The notes under the pieces were generated by a model. It ran no database searches. It saw nothing but the letters and a program-made list of their open reading frames with translations, and was not told where the DNA came from. Position numbers and translations under genes: made by a program. From Chimonanthus salicifolius (lineage: Eukaryota; Streptophyta; Magnoliopsida; Laurales; Calycanthaceae), in assembly GCA_013350335.1 (NCBI GenBank), contig CM023541.1:36324739-36388738 (forward strand): a stretch of 64,000 nt of DNA, in the 5' to 3' direction. The number at the start of each line of letters is the position of its first letter. Positions within the stretch are counted from its first letter, which is position 1. Of the stretch, positions 35,577-47,200 are shown one piece after another.

Positions 35577-36982
35577 GGAAGCCCATATAGACATCGTAAA
35601 AACCTGCCAGCAGACACCAAATTCGAAATTTTACTGGAAATTATCATTCTGCCCTTTCTGTCAAACGATTGATAGCATCAATCGCCTATCAGTCGATCGA
35701 TTCATTCTATTCTACAGTAATTAAAAAAAATTTTGAAAATAGACAGTGCTTAAAAAATAATGATAAAATTTTATCTTTCCTTTAAAACTTTAACATTATT
35801 TTTTAAGCACTGTGTATTTTCAAAATTTCTCAAATTGAATATCCGGACTAATTACGATAACCTGATAAAAATACTTTAAGACTTCAAGGTCTTTTGACAC
35901 TCTTAAATGTGTTTTCGGCACACTCTAGGGATACCCTTATTTGTAAAATACTGTGTTTTAAATATTTAGGAGTGTTAAAAGACCTTTAAGTCTTAAAGTA
36001 TTTTTATCAGGTTATCGTAATTAGTCCAGATATTTAATTTGAGAAATTTTGAAAATACACAGTGCTTAAAAAATAACGTTAAAGTTTTATCTTTCTTTTT
36101 AAAACTTTAACATTATTTTTTAAGCACTGTGTTATTTTCAAAATTTCTCAAATTGAATATTCGGACTAATTACGATAACATGATAAAAATACTTTAAGAC
36201 TTCAAGGTCTTTTGACACTCCTAAATGTGTTTTCGGCACACCCTAGGGATACCCTTATTTGTAAAATACTGTATTTTAAATATTTAGAAGTGTTAAAAGA
36301 CCTTTAAGTATTAAAGTATTTTTATCAGGTTATCATAATTAGTCCGGATACTTAATTTGAGAAATTTTGAAAATACACAGTGCTTAAAAAATAACGTTAA
36401 AGTTTTATCTTTCTTTTAAAACTTTAACATTATTTTTTAAGCACTGTATATTTTCAAAATTTTTCGAATTGAATATCCGGACTAATTACGATAACTTGAT
36501 AAAAATACTTTAAGACTTCAAGGTCTTTTGACACTCCTAAATATGTTTTCGGCACACCCTAGGGATACCCTTATTTGTAAAATACTGTGTTTTAAATATT
36601 TCGGAGTGTCAAAAGACCTTAAAGTCTTAAAGTATTTTTATCAGGTTATCGTAATTAGTCCGGATATTTAATTTGAGAATTTTTGAAAATACACAATGGT
36701 TAAAAAATAATGTTAAAGTTTTAAAGAATTTTTTTAGTTGCTGTAGCATATGATGAATCAATCGATTGATAGCCAATTGATCCTATTAATCGAGCGACAG
36801 AATCAATCCCACATTTTACCGATCGATTTCTTCCGCTCGTGGAATCCATCGATCGATGCGAAAATGCATTGTAGAATCGATCGGTCGATTGCGCGCGGAA
36901 AGAGCAGAATGATAATTTCGAGTGAAATTTCCAAATTTGGTGTCTGCTGGCAGGTTTTTACGGTGTCTATATATGGGCTCCC
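35577..36982. mobile_element. Foldback transposon with tandem hairpin core (1,406 bp)
   Basis: Exact 8-bp target duplications ATGATAAA abut the ends (35569-35576 and 36983-36990). Terminal inverted repeats of about 80 bp (left GGAAGCCCATATAGACATCG; right read inward GGGAGCCCATATATAGACAC), then subterminal CGATCGATT-type repeats on both sides. The core (35743 to about 36700) is a tandem array with period 316-318 bp (starts 35743, 36059, 36377, partial 36693). Each unit contains two hairpins. No protein is encoded. The 8-bp duplication suggests hAT; Mutator-like foldbacks usually make 9 bp. Family unknown. Confidence 0.88.
35743..36720 (+). repeat. 317-bp tandem array of alternating hairpins
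   Basis: Three units plus a partial fourth. Hairpin A has arms AGTGCTTAAAAAATAA and its complement (35746-35813 in unit 1). Hairpin B has arms of about 58 bp (35845-35902 and 35970-36027) around a 67-bp loop containing TTTTCGGCACAC and TAGGGATACCC. The units are about 95% identical by eye, so the array expanded recently or is being homogenised. Confidence 0.9.
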
Positions 36983-36990
36983 ATGATAAA

Positions 36991-37905
36991 TCATATATAT
37001 TCCATCATTTCATTGCCTATCATGTTTTTTCTTTTATGTCTTTCCTTCATATTTTCAATGATATAACCCTTGTCCTTATATCTACAACCTGTGCCCTCTC
37101 AACTTTTAGAATTGGGATTGTCTCGAGTCCTCTACTTAGTCTAAACCATAGCACAAATACTGTTCTCGGGATATTAATGACGATCGGTAATATCGGAGTT
37201 TTTTAAATTGTTGGGTTTTTACCGAGATATTAATAGAAAATCTCATGAAAAATATAAATTTAAAAAATAATAAAAAACATATTAAATTAAAATATTAATA
37301 AAATAAAAATCCTAATATGGAATTTATCAGGATATTACCGCGAAATTATCATTTATCGTGTTTTTAATGTGATTTTATTAGGAATTTAGCAGAAATTTAC
37401 CGTCGTGCTGATAAATACGTATTATTAATGTATTTTTTTGATAAAAACATGATAAATTTGAATAGAATTTTTTTCACTTGAGCAGCAGGTGCCTGTCGAC
37501 CCAAAATGGGGCCTAAATACCACGTCCTCTTCTCACTCATCTACGCCCTGTGAATTCTTTTTGTACCTGAGGTAACAAGAACAAAATTAGACCTTAAGCC
37601 TCGGAGCTGGATGAAAACTAAGACAACAAACATACAATCAATTTTTAACCACGCCACTTAATCTCAATAATCAAAATCATTAGAAGTATCTTTTCAAAGA
37701 CGTTTGCAATTTTACCTAAGGATAAATATTTAAGTATATTTTTAACATGTACAGTTATATTTTCAATTTATATAACAATTTAAAGAAAAAAAAAAAACAG
37801 CACCAGACACAAAACAAATGGGCTTTAATCAGGTGGGCTCGGGCTTTGTGGTAAAATAATCGGGCTTCGACTTTTAGTAAAGCCCGGCCCGGATCTGGTC
37901 ACCCC
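36991..37905. other. Intergenic DNA upstream of CGE1
   Basis: AT-rich. Around 37150-37470 there are repeated GATATTA and TTTACCG-type motifs (possible degenerate transposon). 37820-37905 has GGGCTCGGGCTT, AAGCCCGGCCCGG and GGTCACCCCT, resembling one end of a hAT-type MITE. No gene seen. Confidence 0.45.
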
Positions 37906-38055
37906 TCGATAAAAGACCCGTTTGAAGATGTTCTTCGTTCGGGTGTCTGAAAACTAGGGGCTTAGAAAGCAAAGTGAGCAGAGGAGAAGCACTTGAGCTG
38001 CTTCTTTCTTCAATTTCCCTTCTATCTTTAATTTCCCTTCTATTTTCAATTTCAA
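37906..38055 (+). promoter_or_regulatory. CGE1 5' leader / proximal promoter
   Basis: Short stretch between a MITE-like end (GGTCACCCCT near 37896-37905) and the ATG. The last 55 bases are a pyrimidine-rich leader with AATTTCCCTTCTAT twice (about 38013-38045). The gene appears to have a transposon fragment within 150 bp of its start codon. No TATA box was assigned. Confidence 0.45.
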
Positions 38056-38271
38056 ATGGCCGTTGCTTTCTCCATTCCTTCGGTTTCTTATTCTTACACC
38101 CCACGCCTTTCTGCATTCCTAAAACCATCTTCCAAAACCCTAATGACCCCAAGTCTCCCTAGAAGCTTCCTCATCCAACGCCGCCACCACCATCTAATCT
38201 TCAAACCCTATTTGTCCACTCTCTCTCCCATTTTTCGCCTCTCTTTTAAATCCACTGAATCCGATTCCAAG
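38056..38271 (+). CDS. CGE1: CGE1 exon 1 (transit peptide)
   Basis: 72 codons, [10 protein letters not shown] to ESDSK, donor AAG|GTGCGT. Rich in Ser, Pro, Leu, Arg and His with few acidic residues until the end, as in stromal targeting peptides. The first ATG follows a pyrimidine-rich leader. An overlapping open frame runs past the donor but is not conserved-looking. Confidence 0.85.
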
Positions 38272-41200
38272 GTGCGTTCTTCTTCTTACCCCCTTTTTTC
38301 CCTCTCATTATGGTTTTCTGGAATGGGTATATGTTTCCATTTCATTACTACTTATGTTAAGAACTTAGCTCCGTGAGAACTTCTTATGGGCCTGCATTTA
38401 CATGCCTTCATTACTCTGTGAATTAGATCCCTTCCCTATTTGACTCTATTCTCAGTCAGTCACACATTTGAATTAAACAGAGATGCTTACGGAAAATCGG
38501 AAATTTTAAATGTTTGTGGGCTTTGGTGATCCATTCGAGCTTTTCTTTTGGGGGTTTTGGGTTGCTAAATCTGGAAAATACTTGTGCATATGGTCTAAAG
38601 CTGTGGTTAAGATGGTGATAAGTCCAAACCATTGCAAAAATTCTTCCCACTGGATCAGTTTTTGGATCCAGTCTTTGGACAGTGCACATCCTACTCGTAA
38701 TATAGACCTCTCAAAGAGAGAGAGAGAGAGAGAGAATCCTCACTGTAGGATGATTGGATCCAGTATCTATGACATGGATATTTATTCAGACTGTCCAATT
38801 TTAAAGATAAAAAGAAAACTCAAGGGTGGTGATTTAGGCAAATTTTTTGAATGAGACACTCCGATTGTCTTTTTGCATACAAGTCATCATTTAAGTTAAA
38901 AAGTATAAGGAGTGTCTCCCTATATGAAAAATGGCATTGCCCAAATCATAATCCTAAATGAAAGAAGAGGATGTTTTTATGGGCACACTTTGTGCAGTCT
39001 TATAGTACTCGTGATTTCCCATTCCTCCATCTCTGTTTTCATTGACCTCTTATTTAGTTTTGAAATCTGAGGTAGGTTCTTTAAGTCTCATTCTTTGGGG
39101 AGATTGCTTATTAAAATCTTAATGGGCTACACATCTTTGGTTGGGATATGTAGGAAATAACAAGGACAATTAGTTGTTAAAGTTGACCCATATTTGATCA
39201 TTCTAGCCTTGTTTTGGACCTTGTAAATTTGACTACTTTAAACCAGGGGTAAAGATATCGGCCGATACATTGATATAATACGGTTTTTCAGCACCGTATT
39301 ATATCGGCTGATACGTATTGTATCGGCCGTACACAGTATTTCTCGGCCGATATATCGGCGATATATATCGGTCCGATATTCATAATATCGGTCTTTTTTT
39401 AAAAAAAAAAAATTCAAAACGGTGGTGGGGCTTGAGTTGATATCTTGGCTGATATTTTCGTTTTCAATTTTTTTTATAAAAAAATCAGCTTCCTTTTGGA
39501 TTATTTATTTATTTTTTAATTCAGAAAAAATAAAATAATAAAAAAATACCGATATTTAAAAAAAACAACAAAAGAGGAGAGAGAAATTTATCGGTCGATA
39601 TCCCGGCCTGGCTGAATTTTGCACCCCTACTCTAAGCTATTGACTTTTCACGGTCCATCTCCCAAAGCTATGATAATTGGATGGATGACTTTTTCCTGAA
39701 TCCTCTTATCCTTGTACTCATCTATCTAATGTTGTGAAAATCAAATCGTCTCGTAAAATTGTTATACATATTGAACCGCAAATCATGTATTGTAAATCGT
39801 AGAATCATAAGATTCATAAGTGTTTTCCCTAAAAATATTTAATATATGAAATAATGAAAAATATATCTAAAATGTAATAATATGAGCAATTCTCGAACTT
39901 TCTTTCAATATGAAGTGAATATTATATAATTAGTTCATAGGTGCTCAAATTTTAATGGTCTAACTCCCAAAAGTATAAAACCAATATATAATTCAACTAT
40001 ACTAAGAAAAGTAAAAAATGAATTAAAAAAAGTTCTCAAAAAATTGAAAGGTCTTAAATGCCCATCAACTCAAACTTTAAAAACCATTAAAACAAAATGA
40101 TTCATGCTTTTGCATCATAATAACTTTATAATTCTATTATTTATACGAATTGTAAGATTTGTTTTTTTTTAAATGGTTGATATATTAATAGATAAAAGGG
40201 CACCAGTGGTGCAAATACAATTATAGAACGCAGAAAAAGATAGCAACATTAATAACTGGAAAGGAAAGCAAACAGTGATTCCTCAAGCCAGATCAACGCA
40301 TTCTTTCTCGGCACGCAAAATGTCTGACATAGAAATATTCCGGAACACCTGCAACGAGACAGCCCAAGAAGCACACTTGGCAAGGGCACGATGACTAACC
40401 GCTGAAGGAGACTCACTCTTATCTCTGAAAAGTCGATTATTCTTTTCTCACCAGAGGCTCCAAATAGTGGTAAAAAAGGATAACTGCCTTAATGAGGCAC
40501 ATTTCGATGAAACATAAGCAATGTCCCAAGAAAATGACAACTCAGCAATCGATGATAGCATAACTCAAGATACACCAAATTGATCAAGCACCAAGAACCA
40601 AACCTTTGAGGAGAACGGGCAGTGTAGAAGAAGATGATTCAACTCTTTGGATGCTTGCAAACACAATGGGCAGACACTCACCATGATTCATCCACGTCTC
40701 CGAAGATTGTCATGCGTCAAGATTTTCCCCAACGCGGCGGTCCAAACAACGCTGATTGCCCGCTGGGGAGCTTTTGAAGACCAATTTTTTGGGGTTACAG
40801 TAGCTGTACCAGAAAATGACGACGACCAAGTGTAGAAGGACTTAACCGAGAAAAGACCACTCTTGTTCGGCCACCAAACTATGCAATCATCCAAATTGGA
40901 GTTTGATTTTATAGGATGATGAGGACTATAGAAGATCAGTGAAGGCAGCTGTATCTGTGTCTGAAAGGTTGCGGCGAAGAGAGATATCCCAAACAACTTG
41001 GTTACCTATATGGGAGTAGAAGTGAGAGATTTTCCCAGAAGGATTAAGGGAGAGGCGGTAGAGGGATGGAAATCTAGAAGCCAATGAGGAGCCGTCGCAC
41101 CACAAATTAGTCCAAAACTTTATTCTGTCACCACAGCTTGCCTTGAATCGTGTCCCATCTTTGAATTTGTCAACACATGCTGCAATGGCACGCCACATAC

Positions 41201-44200
41201 CATAGGCTCTACGAGGGGCAGGGTTGATGTCCCACCCGAAGTTCCCCAACCGATACTTGTAGAAAAGAATAGACTTCCAAGTAGAATCCCCATTGGAACC
41301 TAGTCGCCAAAGCCACTTAGTAATCAGAGTTGTGTTAATTGCGTGAATTGGTCGTAACCCCAGTCTTCCATCAAAAATTGGTAGGCAAACCTGATTCCAT
41401 TTTACAAGATGATATTTCTTCACGTTCTCATGGTTACCCCAATCATCTCCATCGACTGAGATACTTTCTTGGGGCATCTAAAGGCAGAAAGAAAATACAT
41501 AGGCAGAACATTGAGAACAGTCTTGAGAAGAGTGATTTGACCGCTGAAAGATAAATAGTTTCCCTTCTAGGAGGCCAGGCTTTTGCTGAAATTGTGAATA
41601 ATTGGTTCCCACAGTGAATACCCAGGAGGCCTAATGCAGAGAGGTAGGCCCACATAGGTAGATGGAAGGATAGAAGATGCACAACCAAGAAGCCTGGAAA
41701 AGAAGGAAAGCTCAGTGTTGTTCAGATTGATACGAATCGTTCCTCTTATCATATCGTATGAATCGTAAGATTTTAACAACATTGCCTCTATCTATCCCAC
41801 TGAATCATGTGGAGCCTAGCCCATGATAAATGGTCAAGCCTCCATAGAGAAATCACAATCTTCCTTGATATAGCTGCTCGTTTAGTTTAGTATGATATGA
41901 TTGGACTTTGAAGTCAGGTTAATCATTTGGCTTCCAATGTGGATTTCCTTCTTTGTGCGTGTTTATTTTATTATTTATTTGTTTTTTTTTTTAAATATGT
42001 TTTGATACATAGGATTTTGAATTTTCTCAGAATTTTGTCCATTTGATGGACCCAAAATCTTAGTTTTTGACATTCCTTTGTTGTATCTTCTAGGAATGTT
42101 CAAACCAAACCCCCCTTCCCAAATGCACACAGACAGAGCACTTGTTGGTAGAGATTCTAGGAATTTTAAAATGACAAAGCATTTTTTTTGGGGGAAAATA
42201 AACCAGATTATGGAATGGCAGAAAATGTGGTTCTAAGAAAATCCATACTCCTATTACTTTTAAATTTCTTAGAATGTGCATACATGTAAGCAAAGCGACC
42301 CTAACTTCCTATTCAGATATCTGGATTTTAAATATGGATTTGGTCTACTTGGAAATCTATCTGAAAATTTCTTTTGAAGGGACTGTGATGCGGAGATCGA
42401 GAGCGCCTTGAACAGTAGGACCCACTTGTAACTTTCAACGAGACAAGCTGGGCCCATGAAGACCCATGGAAAGTTTGAATTAGCTAACTGGGTCAAGCTC
42501 GTCAACAACTCAAGACCGAGTGGATTTTTCAACTCCTCTCGGGTTAGAAGCCTATTGAATTTCAAATGGGTGGATCCGGAAGAGATGTGGACGGGTTCAA
42601 CATTGAATTGCAATGGTCCAAGAACTCAACTCATAGTCAAACGGGTTTCATCAAGTCACAATGGAGATAGGAGTCGTTTTGGATTTCAAAATGGGCAGCG
42701 GATGTGTTGGGTGAGTGGCTCATTGAGTCCCACTCAAACAGGACTCCATTTGAATTCAAAAGACCGGTCCATTCAAATTTGAATGGAGCTTGGACGAGTC
42801 ACACTTCAATTCAAATTGAAGGACGTGTGGATGAGTTCAAATGTGAGGTGTAAGTGATTTAAGTTTACACGAATTAAGAGTCGGTCAAGGGTTTCTTAAT
42901 TCTATAAAAACCCAACTGATGTGGAGTTCTGGACCAGCTGGCCTAGGGAGAGGTCAGACTGATTTGAAGGCTAGAACGAGTCTATCAGAAGCCTAGGATG
43001 AGTCTAGGAGGAGTCTAGGACAAATCAAGAGAGGCTGGCCTTAGAGGCATGTGCAATACCTGAGTGAAGGTGCTGAGTTTGAGTAAAGTTCTTGTAATTT
43101 CTTAATGAAATTAACTGAGTGAAGAGGACTCACTTCACAACCTGGGTATGTTCTGGTTATTTGACTGTGTTTGGATGTATTGTTGATTAGTTTGTGAATT
43201 TTTAATCTCAAACGGGTGTTCTGAATTCCATTAACTTTGGCCTGGGACTGTTTGGACTCACCAAATAACCCAGGAGGACGCTGCTATATTTCAGCACCGA
43301 GTCACGTTCAACTGCATTGCCAAACCAGCCTGCACACTGCTGTGTTAAGGCGAAAGGGGACCTAATAAGTGGGGCAATAACTGAGTCAAACAGCCGAGTT
43401 ATTTACTGGGTTGTTGCATTATGGGACGGCAAAACATTGCAAAATCCCATCCTGTTTGCTGAGTTAAAAGAAAAAACTGTATTGTACTGTTCTATGTTCT
43501 GCAAGACCAATCCGAGTCTCTGCTTAACAAACCAGGCATTAACACGTTGTTTAACGGACTAGTTTTAGTGCAGTTAAAAACAGGTCAGAACCGGTTTGTG
43601 TAATGACTGTGTAACCCTGTTAGACTCAGCCTGCAGTTCGGATTCAAACCAAGCTGAACTCGTAACAAACCAGTTTGATTTCCTGTGATTATTTGGTCCT
43701 GACTTTAATCGAGTTTGGATTACTGTTCAACCCGGATTACCGTTCAACCTGGTTCTGACAATAACTTACTGGGCCGTTTGGTTCGCTGCATGTAGTCTCA
43801 AGTCCAGCTGCGTTCTGGGTCTGCACTGCAGCAAATGGGCCGCTGCAACCCTATTAGAATCCAGCCTAATTACAGCTACAATGGGCCTGCATATCAGGCT
43901 TGTATATTGAGTCAATCGAGCCGTGGAAACAAATCTATTAGCGGTCCTTTGGTCAGTGAAAATGGGCCGACAAATCCACTCAGTTGGCCAAGGAATTGGT
44001 CGAGTGGACCCAATTAGGGGAACCGAGTTTTGTATTAAAAACTTGTTATTTTATTGGGACCGAATTGACTTCAATCTTGTAGCGAGTCAGATGCAGCAAA
44101 TCTTTGGGGACAGTTCCTGAAACAATTTTACTGTTCACATTCGATTTGTATGGATACTGCTCATTGGCCTTTGAAACCACCACCACCACCCTACTCGTTT

Positions 44201-47200
44201 TTGGACTCTCCTTCCATCCATCAGGTGGGTCTTAGATTTTGGTGCATTGTGGGGCTTCTTATCTCCATGCTCGTTTTCACATCTAGGGATGCCAGGAACA
44301 ATCTTTTTTGGCTTCTGAGCTTCAGATTTGCTGCAAGGGGCCTTCTTTTTCCTTCGAATCAACACTGTTGGAGTCGCCAGGGCCCTAGTTTTTCGGCTTC
44401 TTCTCTCTTCCGTGATCGATGGGGCCCACTATTGCTGCAATATTGTCCGCTGTTGTTGTTGCTGCTATATATCTGGAATCTGTTTTTTTTTTTTTCTAGA
44501 TTTTTACTCTAATCTGGAGCATTAGGGACTGGATTTACATCGGACTGGCTCCTACACCGTAGTCCTTGGCCTATTTTATCATCTCACTGATCGGGGGTAT
44601 TGATTTGTGATTGTGTGGGCCATTTTTTTAGCACAGTTTCTGTAGCAAAAATCTTTCAGTTTTTGGTCATTCTGGGTTAATATGCGTTGTTGGGGATTCT
44701 TTTGCAATCTCATTACTGTGATCAATCATAATGGAATTTCCTAGCCCTATTTCTCTTGGAGATGATGTTATTCAAGTACCTCGTCACATATTTGATTCTT
44801 TACAGCAAGACATGATGCAACTTAAGAGTCTTCAATCCAGAAATTTCCGTTGCTCAATCATGTACTATCCCATTTGCACCACATTTCTTCAACTCTCTTT
44901 CTTTTGTCAGAGAGGAAATACAGTAGTGAAGGAAAGGATTCTATACCAAGAATTCAGGCACAAATAGCCTCATACTTAGGGTTCAGTCTTGCAAGTAGAT
45001 CAAAGGTTTGCTGTTCCATCCCTTCGTTATTTTCCATGGCACAAGAATGTAGGGTCAAAGCTTGTTTCCATTCATGCAACCTCCCTTGAAGCATGATGTA
45101 GTGGTCACATAATGATTTGTTATGCCCTCTAAATTGGGAGATCGCTCCAGTTGACTGATATGTTCTAACAATATTCTTTCTCTGGGACGAGGTGACAGAA
45201 TCACATTGGTGGTTGTACAATACATAAGGTTCTATTCAACTCCTATGTTGTGGAATGTAGAAGCCACGATAAAACTTATATTTAACACTTTTTTTTTCCA
45301 TCAATTTATATTCTCATTGAATGTGACCATTCAAATGAATTTCATCATTAAATTTGGGTTTGAATCGCTCGATTTGCAATTCAACTAAAAATTCGCACGA
45401 TTTTTGGTAAATACTGATTAATCATGCTATTTGAATCACTGGACCCTCCGAGCCAAGTCGACTCGCGACTCGTACGATTTTGACAACATTGTCATTAAAT
45501 TCAATTTCAACTACTTGTTTTAGAAGTCCTAGATGTAAATGCTGCATATAGAACAACCTTGGAGTCATGCCCTTGCTCATGGATACAACTGAGATCCACT
45601 GTCTGTAGTTCTGCCAGATCTTTCTTGAAACTTGAAGAAGACAATATGAAGTCCACTTGCAGATTTTGGAACAGTGACAAACATTTTCATAACCAGATAC
45701 TACAGAATGAAGAAACAACTAAACATTCCTTAACAAAAGACATTCACAAACTCAAACTATCTATGCAGTAGTTCTGATACACATTAGATTATTTCAATCT
45801 CCAAACAGCTATCAGAAAGTAATCCCACCATCAGCCACTAACAGTTCTTGGAAAAGAAGATTAGAAACACACTAGAGATTTGGATAGCTAGACAATGAAA
45901 ATCAGAATATTGTGGGTTGCTCAGAAGATTTTTGGATGAATTGGTCAAAGCTACATATAAGAGTTCCCTATTAATTGTTCCATTTGAGAGGGTGTGGGCT
46001 TTAGGCCTGCACCTTGTGAAAAATACATTTTTTGGTTTTTCTTATACAGGCCTGCACCTTGTGAAAAATACATTTTTTGGTTTTTCTTTTACATTTAATT
46101 ACAGAATCTTGAAGCTAGGGCTTAACTCGCTCGTGTGTGAAAAGTAGCAAACTAAGTTGAATAGGTTGTTGGTTGTTTATGTTTTGATGGGCTTGATTGA
46201 AAGAAGTTATCTTGCTGGTCCTTATGCAATATTAGCTTTCTCTTAGTTGCTTAAGTTGTCCTATGCATTTTCTTTTCTACTCCTTTCTGGCTAATTTAAA
46301 GGGCCCCCTTCTTTTGCATGAGCTGGAAGGACAATTATAAAATATACCTCTCTCTTTTGTAAACAGGTTAAATAGCCATCTCAAAATTTAATGTCCAGAA
46401 TACCCTTTAACATTTTAAGAGCTATGCTATCAAAATAACCCTACCAAGTCTTCCTATCAAAATTAGATGGGTCCACATTTTGTGTAGAATATATGAGGGT
46501 CACATGGATGGTAAAAGTGTAAAGTTTCACCTTATCGAATCATTAGAGATTTGTGATTTTGGTCTTGAAAATTTAACTTGATAAGCTCTCTATGTGGATG
46601 GGATAAAACTTCACCCATGGCTTTCTAGCCTCTATAACTTCCACCTAACCTCGTGGTCCCATTAACTTATGATAGGTGTTCTTAGTAGACTGTCTCAATA
46701 AGGATGTCTTGCTGGCTCAACATTTTAAATTTCAAATGGGTATCTTAGGCATGTAAGTGTTTGGAGGGGCTATTTAATGAAAACAAAGCACACAAAGGTT
46801 TTTGCAATTAAGGCAAAAGGTAAGGTTTCCTAGCATCATAGTATCCTACTGTTAGCCTTGTGTAGCTATGATTTGTTGTTAACCATGACACACTAAATAT
46901 GTTTATTATCATCTTTAGACAAGAGATGGAGAGGACGACGATCAGATTAATGAGCTAAAACAGGAAGCTGGAGGAGATAATAAATATCCACCTACACTAA
47001 AGGAACTCATTCATGTTTATAAAGAGGCTATTCTAGATGGTGATGAAAATGCCATTTCTGATATAGAAACAATTATTTTCACCATTGAAAATGAGAAAAA
47101 TGTATTGGTTCAAAAAGTTGCTGAAATATCAGCAGATATAGCATCTGGAAAGGATAAATTTCTCCGATTGAAAGCAGATTTTGAGAATTTCAGAAAGCGT

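Larger units (their letters stand above)
38272..46918 (+). other. CGE1 intron 1 (8,647 bp)
   Basis: GTGCG donor to TTTAG acceptor. It contains a (GA)n run (38715-38735), a palindrome-rich hAT element (39244-39629), a LINE with target duplications (40161-41759) lying inside an older inverted-repeat element, an unidentified LTR-like block (about 42380-44730), a copia gag fragment (44853-45220), and a 45-bp tandem duplication (46003-46092). From 45491 to 46000 and from 46093 to 46918 I see only AT-rich sequence. Confidence 0.85.

Noticed and set aside
38510..38854. 114-codon ORF in CGE1 intron 1
   Set aside because: No recognisable domain; it runs through a GA microsatellite and lies in an intron.
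43317..43562. Cysteine-containing short ORF in the GAGTC-rich block
   Set aside because: Composition follows the repeat words of the region; no start context or homology.
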